From assembly GCA_963169875.1 (NCBI GenBank), contig CAUJEL010000019.1, positions 1-61,457 of the forward strand: DNA of 61,457 nucleotides, given 5' to 3'. The stretch is from Candidatus Zhuqueibacterota bacterium. GTDB taxonomy: Bacteria > Zhuqueibacterota > Zhuqueibacteria > Residuimicrobiales > Residuimicrobiaceae. Position numbers and translations under genes: made by a program. The first letter of the stretch is position 1; each line of letters begins with the position of its first letter. Shown in pieces: positions 54,520 to 61,457 of the stretch. A model generated the notes under the pieces. That model searched no databases. It had not been told where the DNA came from and was given only the letters and a program-made list of their open reading frames with translations.

Positions 54520-55392
54520 TTAAATCAGCGCGCCCTCTTTCCAGCCCTGCAGATTGATGATGATCTTGCTCAAATCGCTGGTGCCCAGAGCGAATTTCTT
54601 GTCCGCGGCCTCGACGCACACCGGCGGCGGCGACAGCGGCCAGGGTTCGCCGCGCAGCTCCTGGCGCTTGGCCAGGATGATTTTCACGCTCACCGCATCC
54701 AGCGCCACCGGATCGACGCCGGCAATAAGGCCCTGGTACGGCCACATGTAACGCGGATCGGGCTGCGGCCCTTTGTCGCATAACGGCCGCAGTGCATCGA
54801 TGAGGATGAGCTTCGTTTTGCCTTTTACAATGGGCAGCTTCCAGATTTCGCCCAGATTGGCGCTTTCCTTGTGATGATAGCGGTCCGGCGCGCCGGAGAA
54901 CATGATGTAATTTTTCAGCACCGTGCCAACGCCGGTCAGCCAGTGCGCCTTCAAGGCCGGCAAGGCGATCAAAACCGTGCACGCCTCGGCGCCACCCGGA
55001 CCACCCTGCGCATTGCGAATATTCTTTTCCGGCACACCCGCCTCGATCAACGCCGTCTCCACGACCTCGATCAACTCTTTATGGGTTGGATTCAAATGCG
55101 GCGTTGGCACCAGACCGACGATGTCCTTGGGCGTGGCGATCTGTTGCCAGGCTTGGGTGGCGGTAAATTTTCCGGTGACCGCCATGACGGACGCATCCAC
55201 CATTTTGCGCAGCCGGTCCGTGTCCACCTTCAGATCAGCGGCCAGCACTTTCTCATCGCGGATGATGTGCACCGTGCTTTTGGCTTCCTTTTGTGCCAAT
55301 AGATCTTGAGATGTTAATAACGATATCCCTGCCGCTGTGGCCGCGCCGGCCTTGACAAAATCGCGTCGCGTGATGACCTTGTTTGTCTTCAT
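54520..55392 (-). CDS. DUF362 domain protein with Tat signal
   Basis: A 290-residue exported protein. The N-terminus MKTNKVITRRDFVKAGAATA has a twin-arginine (RRDFVK) motif followed by a hydrophobic region, so it is probably exported folded, as expected for a protein carrying a cofactor. The mature part shows the DUF362 fold: GLVPTPHLNPTHKELIEVVE, HWLTGVGTVLKNYIMFSGAP, ILIDALRPLCDKGPQPDPRY and GVDPVALDAVSVKIILAKR. No ferredoxin-type CxxCxxC cluster motif is present. The biochemical role is not known. It follows the DUF6599 gene by 14 bases, and probably shares its operon with it and rmuC. Confidence 0.85.
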   Translation of the reverse strand: MKTNKVITRRDFVKAGAATAAGISLLTSQDLLAQKEAKSTVHIIRDEKVLAADLKVDTDRLRKMVDASVMAVTGKFTATQAWQQIATPKDIVGLVPTPHLNPTHKELIEVVETALIEAGVPEKNIRNAQGGPGGAEACTVLIALPALKAHWLTGVGTVLKNYIMFSGAPDRYHHKESANLGEIWKLPIVKGKTKLILIDALRPLCDKGPQPDPRYMWPYQGLIAGVDPVALDAVSVKIILAKRQELRGEPWPLSPPPVCVEAADKKFALGTSDLSKIIINLQGWKEGALI

Positions 55393-55406
55393 AAATGCCT
55401 CTCGTA

Positions 55407-56333
55407 TTACAATGAGATACTGTTCATCAATTTTTCAGTCCACGCCTGATCGGGAGCGGAAAAAATAATCATCAGCATGGATTCCTCAACACGAAATCCG
55501 CACCAGCCCTCTTCGGTGGGACAAACATGCTCCCCATCCTGCATCTCTGGCAAAAAAACATCGCTGAATCGTTGCCGCGCGGCGTCCGCCTTCAAAGCAT
55601 CCGGATATTGAAGCAACAGAATCCACGGTTGTGGAGACTGCCCATCCAGCTGGCATTTGGCCATGACCGCGGCGCAGTCGAGATTGAGGTTGAGTATATT
55701 TTCCTCGCTCAGATAATAGAGCGAATTGAGCACCAGATAGGAACGCAAAAAACTCACGTTCTCTCTGGGTATGCGGCAGCCGGGCAGGGGATGTTCCGGT
55801 ATCCTGTCCAGTAGTTCCGGCGCTGCCGCGGGCTGCAGCTGCCTGGCGATGACAGCGGCCAGGTACAGGACCGCGCTACGGGAACATTCGGTCTCGTTAT
55901 AGGCCATGATGCGCGCGTACACCGCACCGCCCCACAGCCGCAAGAGCCCGGAACCGTACAGCGCCCGGGCCGGCGTACGATAGCGGCCTGCTTCGAGCGC
56001 CAGCGTATCGCCGAGGTCAACAACCTCTCCGCCCCAATCCAGCGATAGCAAGCCGAAGGCGTCCTCGGGCGCCGCCATGTAATAAATTTCCACGAGAATA
56101 TCGTACTCATTCGCTGCGGTGTATTCATACACCTCGAGGCGGTCGAAGCGGTAGCCGATGTAGAGCTCGCCGGCGCCGTCCATGTAGGCAAAGATCGAAT
56201 CCGCCGTGATGGTGCGCGCCTGCGCCGGACGCGCCCACAGGCCCGCTCGCGCCGGAAGCTGTACCGCGGCCTGGCTGACAGGAGCAGCGATCATGAGAAT
56301 GATTCCTATGTTAATCCATTTCTTCAAGTGCAT
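55407..56333 (-). CDS. Exported DUF6599 family protein
   Basis: A 308-residue protein with an N-terminal signal peptide (WINIGIILMIAAPVSQAA). The DUF6599 landmarks are visible: SIFAYMDGAGELYIGYRFDR, LEVYEYTAANEYDILVEIYY, and DAFGLLSLDWGGEVVDLGD. The gene overlaps the end of rmuC by 23 bases and ends 14 bases before the DUF362 start. Function is unknown. The close linkage of DUF6599 and DUF362 genes suggests a joint periplasmic role. Confidence 0.8.
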   Translation of the reverse strand: MHLKKWINIGIILMIAAPVSQAAVQLPARAGLWARPAQARTITADSIFAYMDGAGELYIGYRFDRLEVYEYTAANEYDILVEIYYMAAPEDAFGLLSLDWGGEVVDLGDTLALEAGRYRTPARALYGSGLLRLWGGAVYARIMAYNETECSRSAVLYLAAVIARQLQPAAAPELLDRIPEHPLPGCRIPRENVSFLRSYLVLNSLYYLSEENILNLNLDCAAVMAKCQLDGQSPQPWILLLQYPDALKADAARQRFSDVFLPEMQDGEHVCPTEEGWCGFRVEESMLMIIFSAPDQAWTEKLMNSISL

Positions 56334-57516
56334 CTGGTATCCTCTTTTCCAATCCCTGATTCAGCCGCAGCGCCTCGATTTTTTGCAGTGGTGCCTCCAG
56401 CTGCCTCCGCCGGGTGCTCAAAAGTGCATCGTAATCCGCCTGCGCCGCGCCCAGGCTTTTGCCCAGGCTGTCCATGCGTTTGATGAACTCTTCCCATTGT
56501 TTTTTGAAAGCAGCCAGCAAACGCAGGATTTCTTGTGAAGTCTGCTCCAGGGCGAAATTGTCCACGGCCTGGCGCACCACCGCCAATACCGCAAACAGCG
56601 TCATCGGCGAACAGACAATCACATGCTGTTTCAGTCCCTGCTCAAAAATCTCCTGGTCATGCTCCTGAATGAAGGCATAGATCTGTTCATTGGGGATGAA
56701 GAGGAGGACATAATCCACCGTGTGTTCTTCGGGGCTGATGTACGCGCGGCCGGTGATTTCGCGGATGCGCAGTTTGACGTCGCGGAGAAAATCCGCCTTG
56801 CAGCGATCGCGTTCGCTATCGCTCCCGGCTTCGAGATACTTGAGATAATTGTCCAGGGGAAATTTGACGTCCATGTGCAGACGCAGGTCGCGCGGCAGAA
56901 AAAAGGTGAAATCAGGACGGGTGCCGCTGCTGGAAAGGGTGGTCTGTTTGCTGTAATTGATATTTTCAATAAAACCGGCCATGCGTAGCACGTCTTCGGC
57001 CATGCGTTCGCCCCACTGGCCGCGCACCCTGGTGTGGGCGAGGGCATCGCGCAAGGTGGTGGTCGCCTGCAGCAGCTGGTGCGTCTGCTCGCTGGAGACC
57101 TGGAGCTGTTTGGCCAACTCGCCGAATTTTTCAGCGCGATCGGTCTCGAGACGGTTCATCAGCTGTGCGATCTGTTCGAGTTCACCGCCCATGCGCGCCA
57201 GCTGCTGGTCGATCAACTCTTTTTTTTCATCCAGCGCCTGGCTGGTGAATTGGCGCTCGCTGGAGAGGCGCGCCTGCGCCAGTTTGATGAATTCGTTGGT
57301 GGAGCGGGAGAGCGCTTCCAGCGAAAGGGATCCAAATGCACTCTTGAGATGATCCACCACAGCCTGGATTTGAGCGGCATTCTGCGCCTGGTTGGCGCGG
57401 TACAGCTCTTCGGCCAGACTGCGGGCACTTTGCATGCGAATGCGATTGAAGAGGAGCGCGAGTGTGAACCCAATGAGGATGCCCAAAACCAAAGTCAGCC
57501 AGGCCAGGCTATTCAT
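56311..57516 (-). CDS. rmuC: RmuC family protein (DNA recombination limiting)
   Basis: A 401-residue protein. An N-terminal membrane anchor (LAWLTLVLGILIGFTLALLF) is followed by a long coiled coil to about residue 170, then a PD-(D/E)xK nuclease-like RmuC domain: GQWGERMAEDVLRMAGFIEN, RPDFTFFLPRDLRLHMDVKF and VDYVLLFIPNEQIYAFIQEH. It is thought to limit DNA inversion and rearrangement, possibly as a nuclease. The gene overlaps the downstream DUF6599 gene by 23 bases. The hairpin repeat at 57579-57607 lies 60 bases upstream. Confidence 0.93.
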   Translation of the reverse strand: MNSLAWLTLVLGILIGFTLALLFNRIRMQSARSLAEELYRANQAQNAAQIQAVVDHLKSAFGSLSLEALSRSTNEFIKLAQARLSSERQFTSQALDEKKELIDQQLARMGGELEQIAQLMNRLETDRAEKFGELAKQLQVSSEQTHQLLQATTTLRDALAHTRVRGQWGERMAEDVLRMAGFIENINYSKQTTLSSSGTRPDFTFFLPRDLRLHMDVKFPLDNYLKYLEAGSDSERDRCKADFLRDVKLRIREITGRAYISPEEHTVDYVLLFIPNEQIYAFIQEHDQEIFEQGLKQHVIVCSPMTLFAVLAVVRQAVDNFALEQTSQEILRLLAAFKKQWEEFIKRMDSLGKSLGAAQADYDALLSTRRRQLEAPLQKIEALRLNQGLEKRIPDALEEMD

Positions 57517-57578
57517 ATAAAATACCGGTTTGATATAAATGCCGTTTGATTATGACCTAAACTGCGCGATTGTCTTAA

Positions 57579-57607
57579 CCTTGCGAAGGTTCCCAACCTT
57601 CGCAAGG
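57579..57607. repeat. Perfect 13-bp inverted repeat
   Basis: CCTTGCGAAGGTT (57579-57591) and AACCTTCGCAAGG (57595-57607) are perfect complements around a three-base CCC loop. Each arm is itself partly palindromic (CCTT-GCG-AAGG). On the plus strand CTGTCTTTT follows, a weak T-tract. Similar single palindromes occur at 37051-37063 and 42515-42529. It lies in the 279-bp gap between the RlmI gene and rmuC, in which no gene was seen. Confidence 0.85.
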
Positions 57608-57795
57608 CTGTCTTTTGTGCACAAATCGTTCAATTTAGGTATAAACAAGATGGTTATTTACTGCTTCGGTGTTTATCGTTTAACAGGGTGACTTGCGGCG
57701 TGCCGCACACCCTTTCAGTCCTGCAAAGGGCTGGCGATGTCATTTCCAGGTCTTTCCACACCCTGGGTTTTTCAACTTACCTGGTGGCGCATCAT

Positions 57796-58977
57796 TCAAT
57801 TTATGCTCAGCAAAAGCCCCTTCAAATAACGGCCTTCGCCATGGGCCAGGATCACCGGATGGTCGGGGCCGGCGCCCATCTCGGAGAGGAGACGGGCGCT
57901 CTTGCCCGCATCGGCCGCCGCGGCGCCGACGATCTTGCGGAACAAGTCAGCGTCGACATGATTCGAGCAGGAAAAAGTGGCCAGCAGGCCGCCGGGCTTG
58001 AGCCGTTTCATGGCCTGGAGATTGATGTCTTTATAACCGCGCGCCGCAGCCATGATGTCTTTTTGGGATTTGGCAAACGCGGGCGGATCCAGTATAATAA
58101 CATCGTAAAACGCGTCATGGTTACGCAGAAAATCAAACACGTCAGCGGTAACCACCGGGTGTTGGGCGATGGAGAAACCATTCATTGCCAGATTTTCCTG
58201 ACACAGTTCATTGGCTGACGCGGAGATGTCGACGGACATGACTTGGGCTGCGCCGGCCCTGGCGGCATAAACGCTGAATCCGCCGCTGTAGGCAAAGCAA
58301 TTGAGCACAGAGGCCCCTTTGCAGTAGCGGCTCAACAGCAACCGGTTCTCACGCTGATCGAGAAAAAAACCGGTCTTTTGTCCCTGCAAAATATTGACCT
58401 TGAAGCGAGCGCCATGTTCAATGATTTCAATCGATTCTGGCGGCTGGTTCCCCCAGACGTTTTCACAGCGCTCGCTCAATCCTTCGCGATGCCGCGAACG
58501 GCCTTCACTGCGTTCGTAGATCCCGCGCGGGGTGAAGGCGGAGAGAAGAGATGCATGCACGCTTTCGCGCCATATTTCCATACCCGCTGTGGTGAAAGAA
58601 GTCACGAGAAAGTCGCCATAGCGGTCGGCGATGAATCCGGGCATGCCATCACCTTCGGCATGGATGACACGATAGGCCGTTGTTCCCTCCGGCACTACTC
58701 TGCTACGCAGCTCAATGGCATTCTGAATCCGCGCTCGCCAGAAGGCGTGGTCGATGATATCCTGCGGACGCAGTGAGATCATGCGCAGTGCGATATCGCT
58801 GTGGACATTATAAAACGCCCGCCCCAGCGGCTGACCGGACCAGGAAATCACGGTCACTACAGCGCCTGGTTGGGCCGAGCGATCCGCGCGCGCAACGGCG
58901 CCGGAGAAGAGCCACGGATGGCCCTGAAATAATATCCGCTCTTTGCCTGGTTTTAGAATTACACTTGCATCGGTCAT
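57796..58977 (-). CDS. rlmI: Class I SAM-dependent rRNA cytosine methyltransferase, RlmI-like
   Basis: A 393-residue enzyme. Residues 1-75 form a PUA domain (ILKPGKERILFQGHPWLFSG). Then comes an EEHEE-like linker (GDGMPGFIADRYGDFLV), and residues 180-393 are a Rossmann methyltransferase: QKTGFFLDQRENR, VLNCFAYSGGFSVYAARAGA, DVIILDPPAFAKSQ and LLATFSCSNHVD with the catalytic Cys. It probably methylates a 23S rRNA cytosine (m5C, as RlmI does at position 1962 in E. coli). No strong ribosome-binding site is visible upstream. It is divergent from the plus-strand barrel gene at 59141, with a 163-bp promoter region between. Confidence 0.92.
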   Translation of the reverse strand: MTDASVILKPGKERILFQGHPWLFSGAVARADRSAQPGAVVTVISWSGQPLGRAFYNVHSDIALRMISLRPQDIIDHAFWRARIQNAIELRSRVVPEGTTAYRVIHAEGDGMPGFIADRYGDFLVTSFTTAGMEIWRESVHASLLSAFTPRGIYERSEGRSRHREGLSERCENVWGNQPPESIEIIEHGARFKVNILQGQKTGFFLDQRENRLLLSRYCKGASVLNCFAYSGGFSVYAARAGAAQVMSVDISASANELCQENLAMNGFSIAQHPVVTADVFDFLRNHDAFYDVIILDPPAFAKSQKDIMAAARGYKDINLQAMKRLKPGGLLATFSCSNHVDADLFRKIVGAAAADAGKSARLLSEMGAGPDHPVILAHGEGRYLKGLLLSIN

Positions 58978-59140
58978 GGTCTTGTCGAAGTAGGGATTCT
59001 ATGTTGACTGCAATGTAACCAATTAGAATAATAAAAGCAAGAGCGAGCTCGACTTAAAATTGCTTGTTTAACTTATAACGTTTTTGTAAATTAGCACATA
59101 ACTAGATATACCCTTCGCACCCAGAGCAGAGGAGCCGGTT

Positions 59141-59770
59141 ATGCGTCTGAATAAACTGCTTATTATTAGCATAGTAATATACTTTGCCAGTCAGGCTGGC
59201 GCCCAGACGGGCAATTGGGGACTCGGACCCCATCTATTCATCTCCCTGCCGCAGAGCGGCTTTGATAATCTCTCCAAGGATGGCGAAGGGCTCGGGGCAA
59301 AAGCCTTTTACCGTTTCAATAACAATTACTTGTCATTGCGCGCGGATTTTGCTTACCTCTCTTACGGCGAGCGCCGCGAAGCCGAGATGATCAGCATCGG
59401 CTATGGTTTGATCACCCGCCGCAACGAGTCTTTTCAATTCACCCTGGGCCCGCAAACCACTCTCCGCGCCGGCATCGTCACGCTCTATCTGGCGGGCATG
59501 GCTGGCCTCTATAACTACCGCACGGTGGTTACCTATGAAGATTACTATTATACCACTTATCCCTATAACGAGACTTCGGACAGCCAAACCAAGTGGGGCT
59601 GGAACGGCAGCGCCGGTCTGCTGTTCGATATCGGCCTGGGTCCTTATATTGACCTCGGATTCAAATATCAACGTATTCTCGATGCCAAGACGGTCACTGA
59701 AACCGGCAGTTATGAGCAGGATGCGAGCGATTTTGTCATCACCCTGGGTGTTGTCTTTTTTGTGCAGTAA
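59141..59770 (+). CDS. Small outer-membrane beta-barrel protein
   Basis: A 209-residue protein starting at ATG 59141 after AGAGGAG. It has a signal peptide (LLIISIVIYFASQAGAQ) and alternating barrel strands (GLGPHLFISLPQSGFDNL; LSLRADFAYLSYGER; TLYLAGMAGLYNYRTVVTYE; PYIDLGFKYQRIL). It ends with FVITLGVVFFVQ. A YEDYYYTTYPYNE loop is Tyr-rich. No further family could be assigned. It is 49 bases from glgB and on the same strand. CAGTAA and TTACTG at the stop form a weak hairpin. Confidence 0.82.
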   Translation: MRLNKLLIISIVIYFASQAGAQTGNWGLGPHLFISLPQSGFDNLSKDGEGLGAKAFYRFNNNYLSLRADFAYLSYGERREAEMISIGYGLITRRNESFQFTLGPQTTLRAGIVTLYLAGMAGLYNYRTVVTYEDYYYTTYPYNETSDSQTKWGWNGSAGLLFDIGLGPYIDLGFKYQRILDAKTVTETGSYEQDASDFVITLGVVFFVQ

Positions 59771-59819
59771 AAAATTACTGGGAAAATATTAGTTTCGCTT
59801 TAAGATGAGGCGCGAACAC

Positions 59820-61457
59820 ATGGATAAAAAACATCAGGCATCTACGGTCAGCGCGCAGGATGTGGAAAACATTGCACGCAATTTACATCATGACCCTTTC
59901 ACCATCCTTGGTCCGCATGAGGTGGACTGGGAAGGAAATCGAACCTGGGCCGTGCGCGCCTGGTTCCCGGATGACGCATCTGTCTCTGTCCGCGATCCGA
60001 ATACGCGCAGCGAATTTCCCATGCACACTGTGCATAACGAGCATTTTTTTGAAGTCCTGCTGCCGGACTGGAAGGATTTGATCATCTACCAATTCCACGT
60101 TGTCGCCCATAACGGCCACGAGCGTGTGATCCACGACCCTTACTTTTTTCTGCCGCAAATAAGCGAGCTCGACCTTTACCTGTTCGGTAAAGGCGATCAT
60201 CATAAAATCTATGAAAAGCTGGGCGCCCATTTGACCGCCATCAATGGCGTCTCCGGCGTTTATTTCGCGGTCTGGGCGCCGAATGCGCGCAACGTCAGCA
60301 TCGTGGGCAATTTCAACCAGTGGCATGGCGGCAAACATCAAATGCGCGTCATGGGCGGCTCGGGCATCTGGGAACTCTTCATCCCCGATATCGGTGCCGG
60401 TGAAGTCTACAAATTCGAAGTCAAGGATCACCACGGCAACATCTATTTGAAAGCGGACCCCTACGGCTTCCAGTCCGAGATGCGGCCCAAGACCGCTTCT
60501 GTTGTGGCCGACCTGAACCGTCATGCCTGGGGGGATGATGACTGGATGGAGGAACGCCGCAACAGCGATGTGCTCAAAAAACCGGTTTCCATCTATGAAG
60601 TGCACCTGGGTTCCTGGAAGCGGGTTGTCGAAGAGGGCTACCGTTATCTCACCTACAGGGAACTCGCGCATCAGCTGGTCGATTATGTCGTGGAACTGGG
60701 CTACACGCACGTCGAACTGATGCCGGTGGCGGAGCACCCCTTTGATGGATCCTGGGGATATCAAGTCACTGGCTATTATGCGCCCACTTCGCGGTTTGGC
60801 GCCCCCGAAGAGTTTCAATATTTCGTCGATTATCTGCATCAGAACGGCATCGGCATCATCATCGATTGGGTGCCGGCCCATTTTCCGCGCGATGCGCACG
60901 GACTGGCCTACTTTGATGGCAGTCACCTCTACGAACACGCTGATCCCCACAAGGGCGAGCATAAGGATTGGGGCACGTTGATTTTTAATTACGGCCGCAA
61001 CGAGGTGCGCAATTTTCTCATGGCCAACGCCCTGTTCTGGTTCGACAAGTACCATATCGACGGCATCCGTGTCGATGCTGTGGCGAGCATGCTCTATCTC
61101 GATTATTCCCGCAAGGCAGGGGAGTGGGTGCCCAATCAATTCGGCGGACGCGAAAATCTCGAAGCCATCGATTTTCTCAAACGGCTCAATGAAACCATCT
61201 TCGCCTACTATCCAGGCGTCCTTTCAGTGGCCGAAGAGTCCACCGCGTGGCCCGGCGTTTCCCGGCCAACCTATCTGGGCGGATTGGGGTTCAATCTGAA
61301 ATGGAACATGGGCTGGATGAATGACTTCCTCACCTACTTTTCCAAGGATCCCATCCATCGCAAATTTCACCACAACATGATCACCTTTGCGCTGTTGTAC
61401 GCATTCCACGAAAATTTTGTCCTGGTGTTGAGCCACGATGAAGTGGTGCATGGCAAG
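59820..61457 (+). CDS. glgB: 1,4-alpha-glucan branching enzyme (3' end outside window)
   Basis: The frame starts at ATG 59820 (GATGAGG upstream) and runs to the window edge, 546 codons without a stop. The N-terminal CBM48 region is at about 110-200 ([38 protein letters not shown]). The GH13 catalytic barrel follows: [52 protein letters not shown], the nucleophile Asp in [18 protein letters not shown], the acid/base Glu in [15 protein letters not shown], and the third acidic residue in [11 protein letters not shown] at the edge. It makes the alpha-1,6 branches of glycogen. The order with the upstream barrel gene does not suggest a shared function. Confidence 0.95.
   Translation, partial: MDKKHQASTVSAQDVENIARNLHHDPFTILGPHEVDWEGNRTWAVRAWFPDDASVSVRDPNTRSEFPMHTVHNEHFFEVLLPDWKDLIIYQFHVVAHNGHERVIHDPYFFLPQISELDLYLFGKGDHHKIYEKLGAHLTAINGVSGVYFAVWAPNARNVSIVGNFNQWHGGKHQMRVMGGSGIWELFIPDIGAGEVYKFEVKDHHGNIYLKADPYGFQSEMRPKTASVVADLNRHAWGDDDWMEERRNSDVLKKPVSIYEVHLGSWKRVVEEGYRYLTYRELAHQLVDYVVELGYTHVELMPVAEHPFDGSWGYQVTGYYAPTSRFGAPEEFQYFVDYLHQNGIGIIIDWVPAHFPRDAHGLAYFDGSHLYEHADPHKGEHKDWGTLIFNYGRNEVRNFLMANALFWFDKYHIDGIRVDAVASMLYLDYSRKAGEWVPNQFGGRENLEAIDFLKRLNETIFAYYPGVLSVAEESTAWPGVSRPTYLGGLGFNLKWNMGWMNDFLTYFSKDPIHRKFHHNMITFALLYAFHENFVLVLSHDEVVHGK

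Overview
The window reads as chromosomal DNA of a Gram-negative bacterium. Evidence for an outer membrane: a TonB-dependent receptor with a carboxypeptidase-regulatory-like N-terminal domain, a TolC-type protein, a tripartite RND pump, two small outer-membrane barrels and several lipoprotein signals. The mix of FecR/LysM and PKD proteins, DUF6599, DUF362 and a MFS/Gfo-Idh/sugar-isomerase cluster resembles FCB-group or related candidate phyla (for example KSB1, Calditrichota or Zixibacteria-like lineages), but no marker here fixes the phylum. Base composition looks moderately GC-rich. No transposase, integrase, phage gene or CRISPR array was seen. All family assignments come from motif recognition and memory; no alignment was run.

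Layout. 1-3152 (minus): nucleoside-symporter-like MFS protein, Gfo/Idh/MocA oxidoreductase and a secreted sugar isomerase (cut by the window edge). 3676-9464 (plus): complete tripartite RND efflux operon. 9794-25359 (minus): a sensory/transport block made of a Cache-type histidine kinase, a LysM/FecR protein, a 15-PKD surface protein, a STAS protein with an unknown C-terminal domain, an ABC permease fused to three tandem substrate-binding domains, and its ATPase. 25360-26796: apparently decayed DNA. 26797-27501: small outer-membrane barrel. 27676-46713 (minus): an inositol island. 47159-47232: tRNA-Arg(CCT). 47533-58977 (minus): sialate O-acetylesterase-like protein, argH and argG, a secreted Ntn hydrolase, DUF362 and DUF6599 proteins, rmuC and an RlmI-type methyltransferase. 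59141-61457 (plus): outer-membrane barrel and glgB (cut by the edge).

The most striking region is 27676-46713. A beta-propeller phytase and TonB receptor sit beside two organophosphate-antiporter-family MFS proteins, an inositol-kinase-like PfkB protein, an RbsABC-type ABC importer, and enzymes resembling the Thermotoga maritima inositol route (iolG, iolM, iolN, iolO). A GntR/AraR-type regulator heads the operon, with a sigma70-like promoter whose -10 overlaps a palindromic operator. A CDP-alcohol phosphotransferase lies just upstream. Together they suggest release of inositol from phytate outside the cell, import, oxidation to 5-keto-L-gluconate and D-tagaturonate, and perhaps diversion of some inositol into lipid. 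The order of substrate flow is inference.

Other structure: a 110-bp tandem duplication between iolO and the ABC ATPase gene that created a 37-codon chimeric ORF with coupled start and stop at both ends; a REP-like repeat family whose hairpin stems covary; tandem 111-bp and 122-bp repeats; and a 152-bp nested inverted-repeat element upstream of argG.
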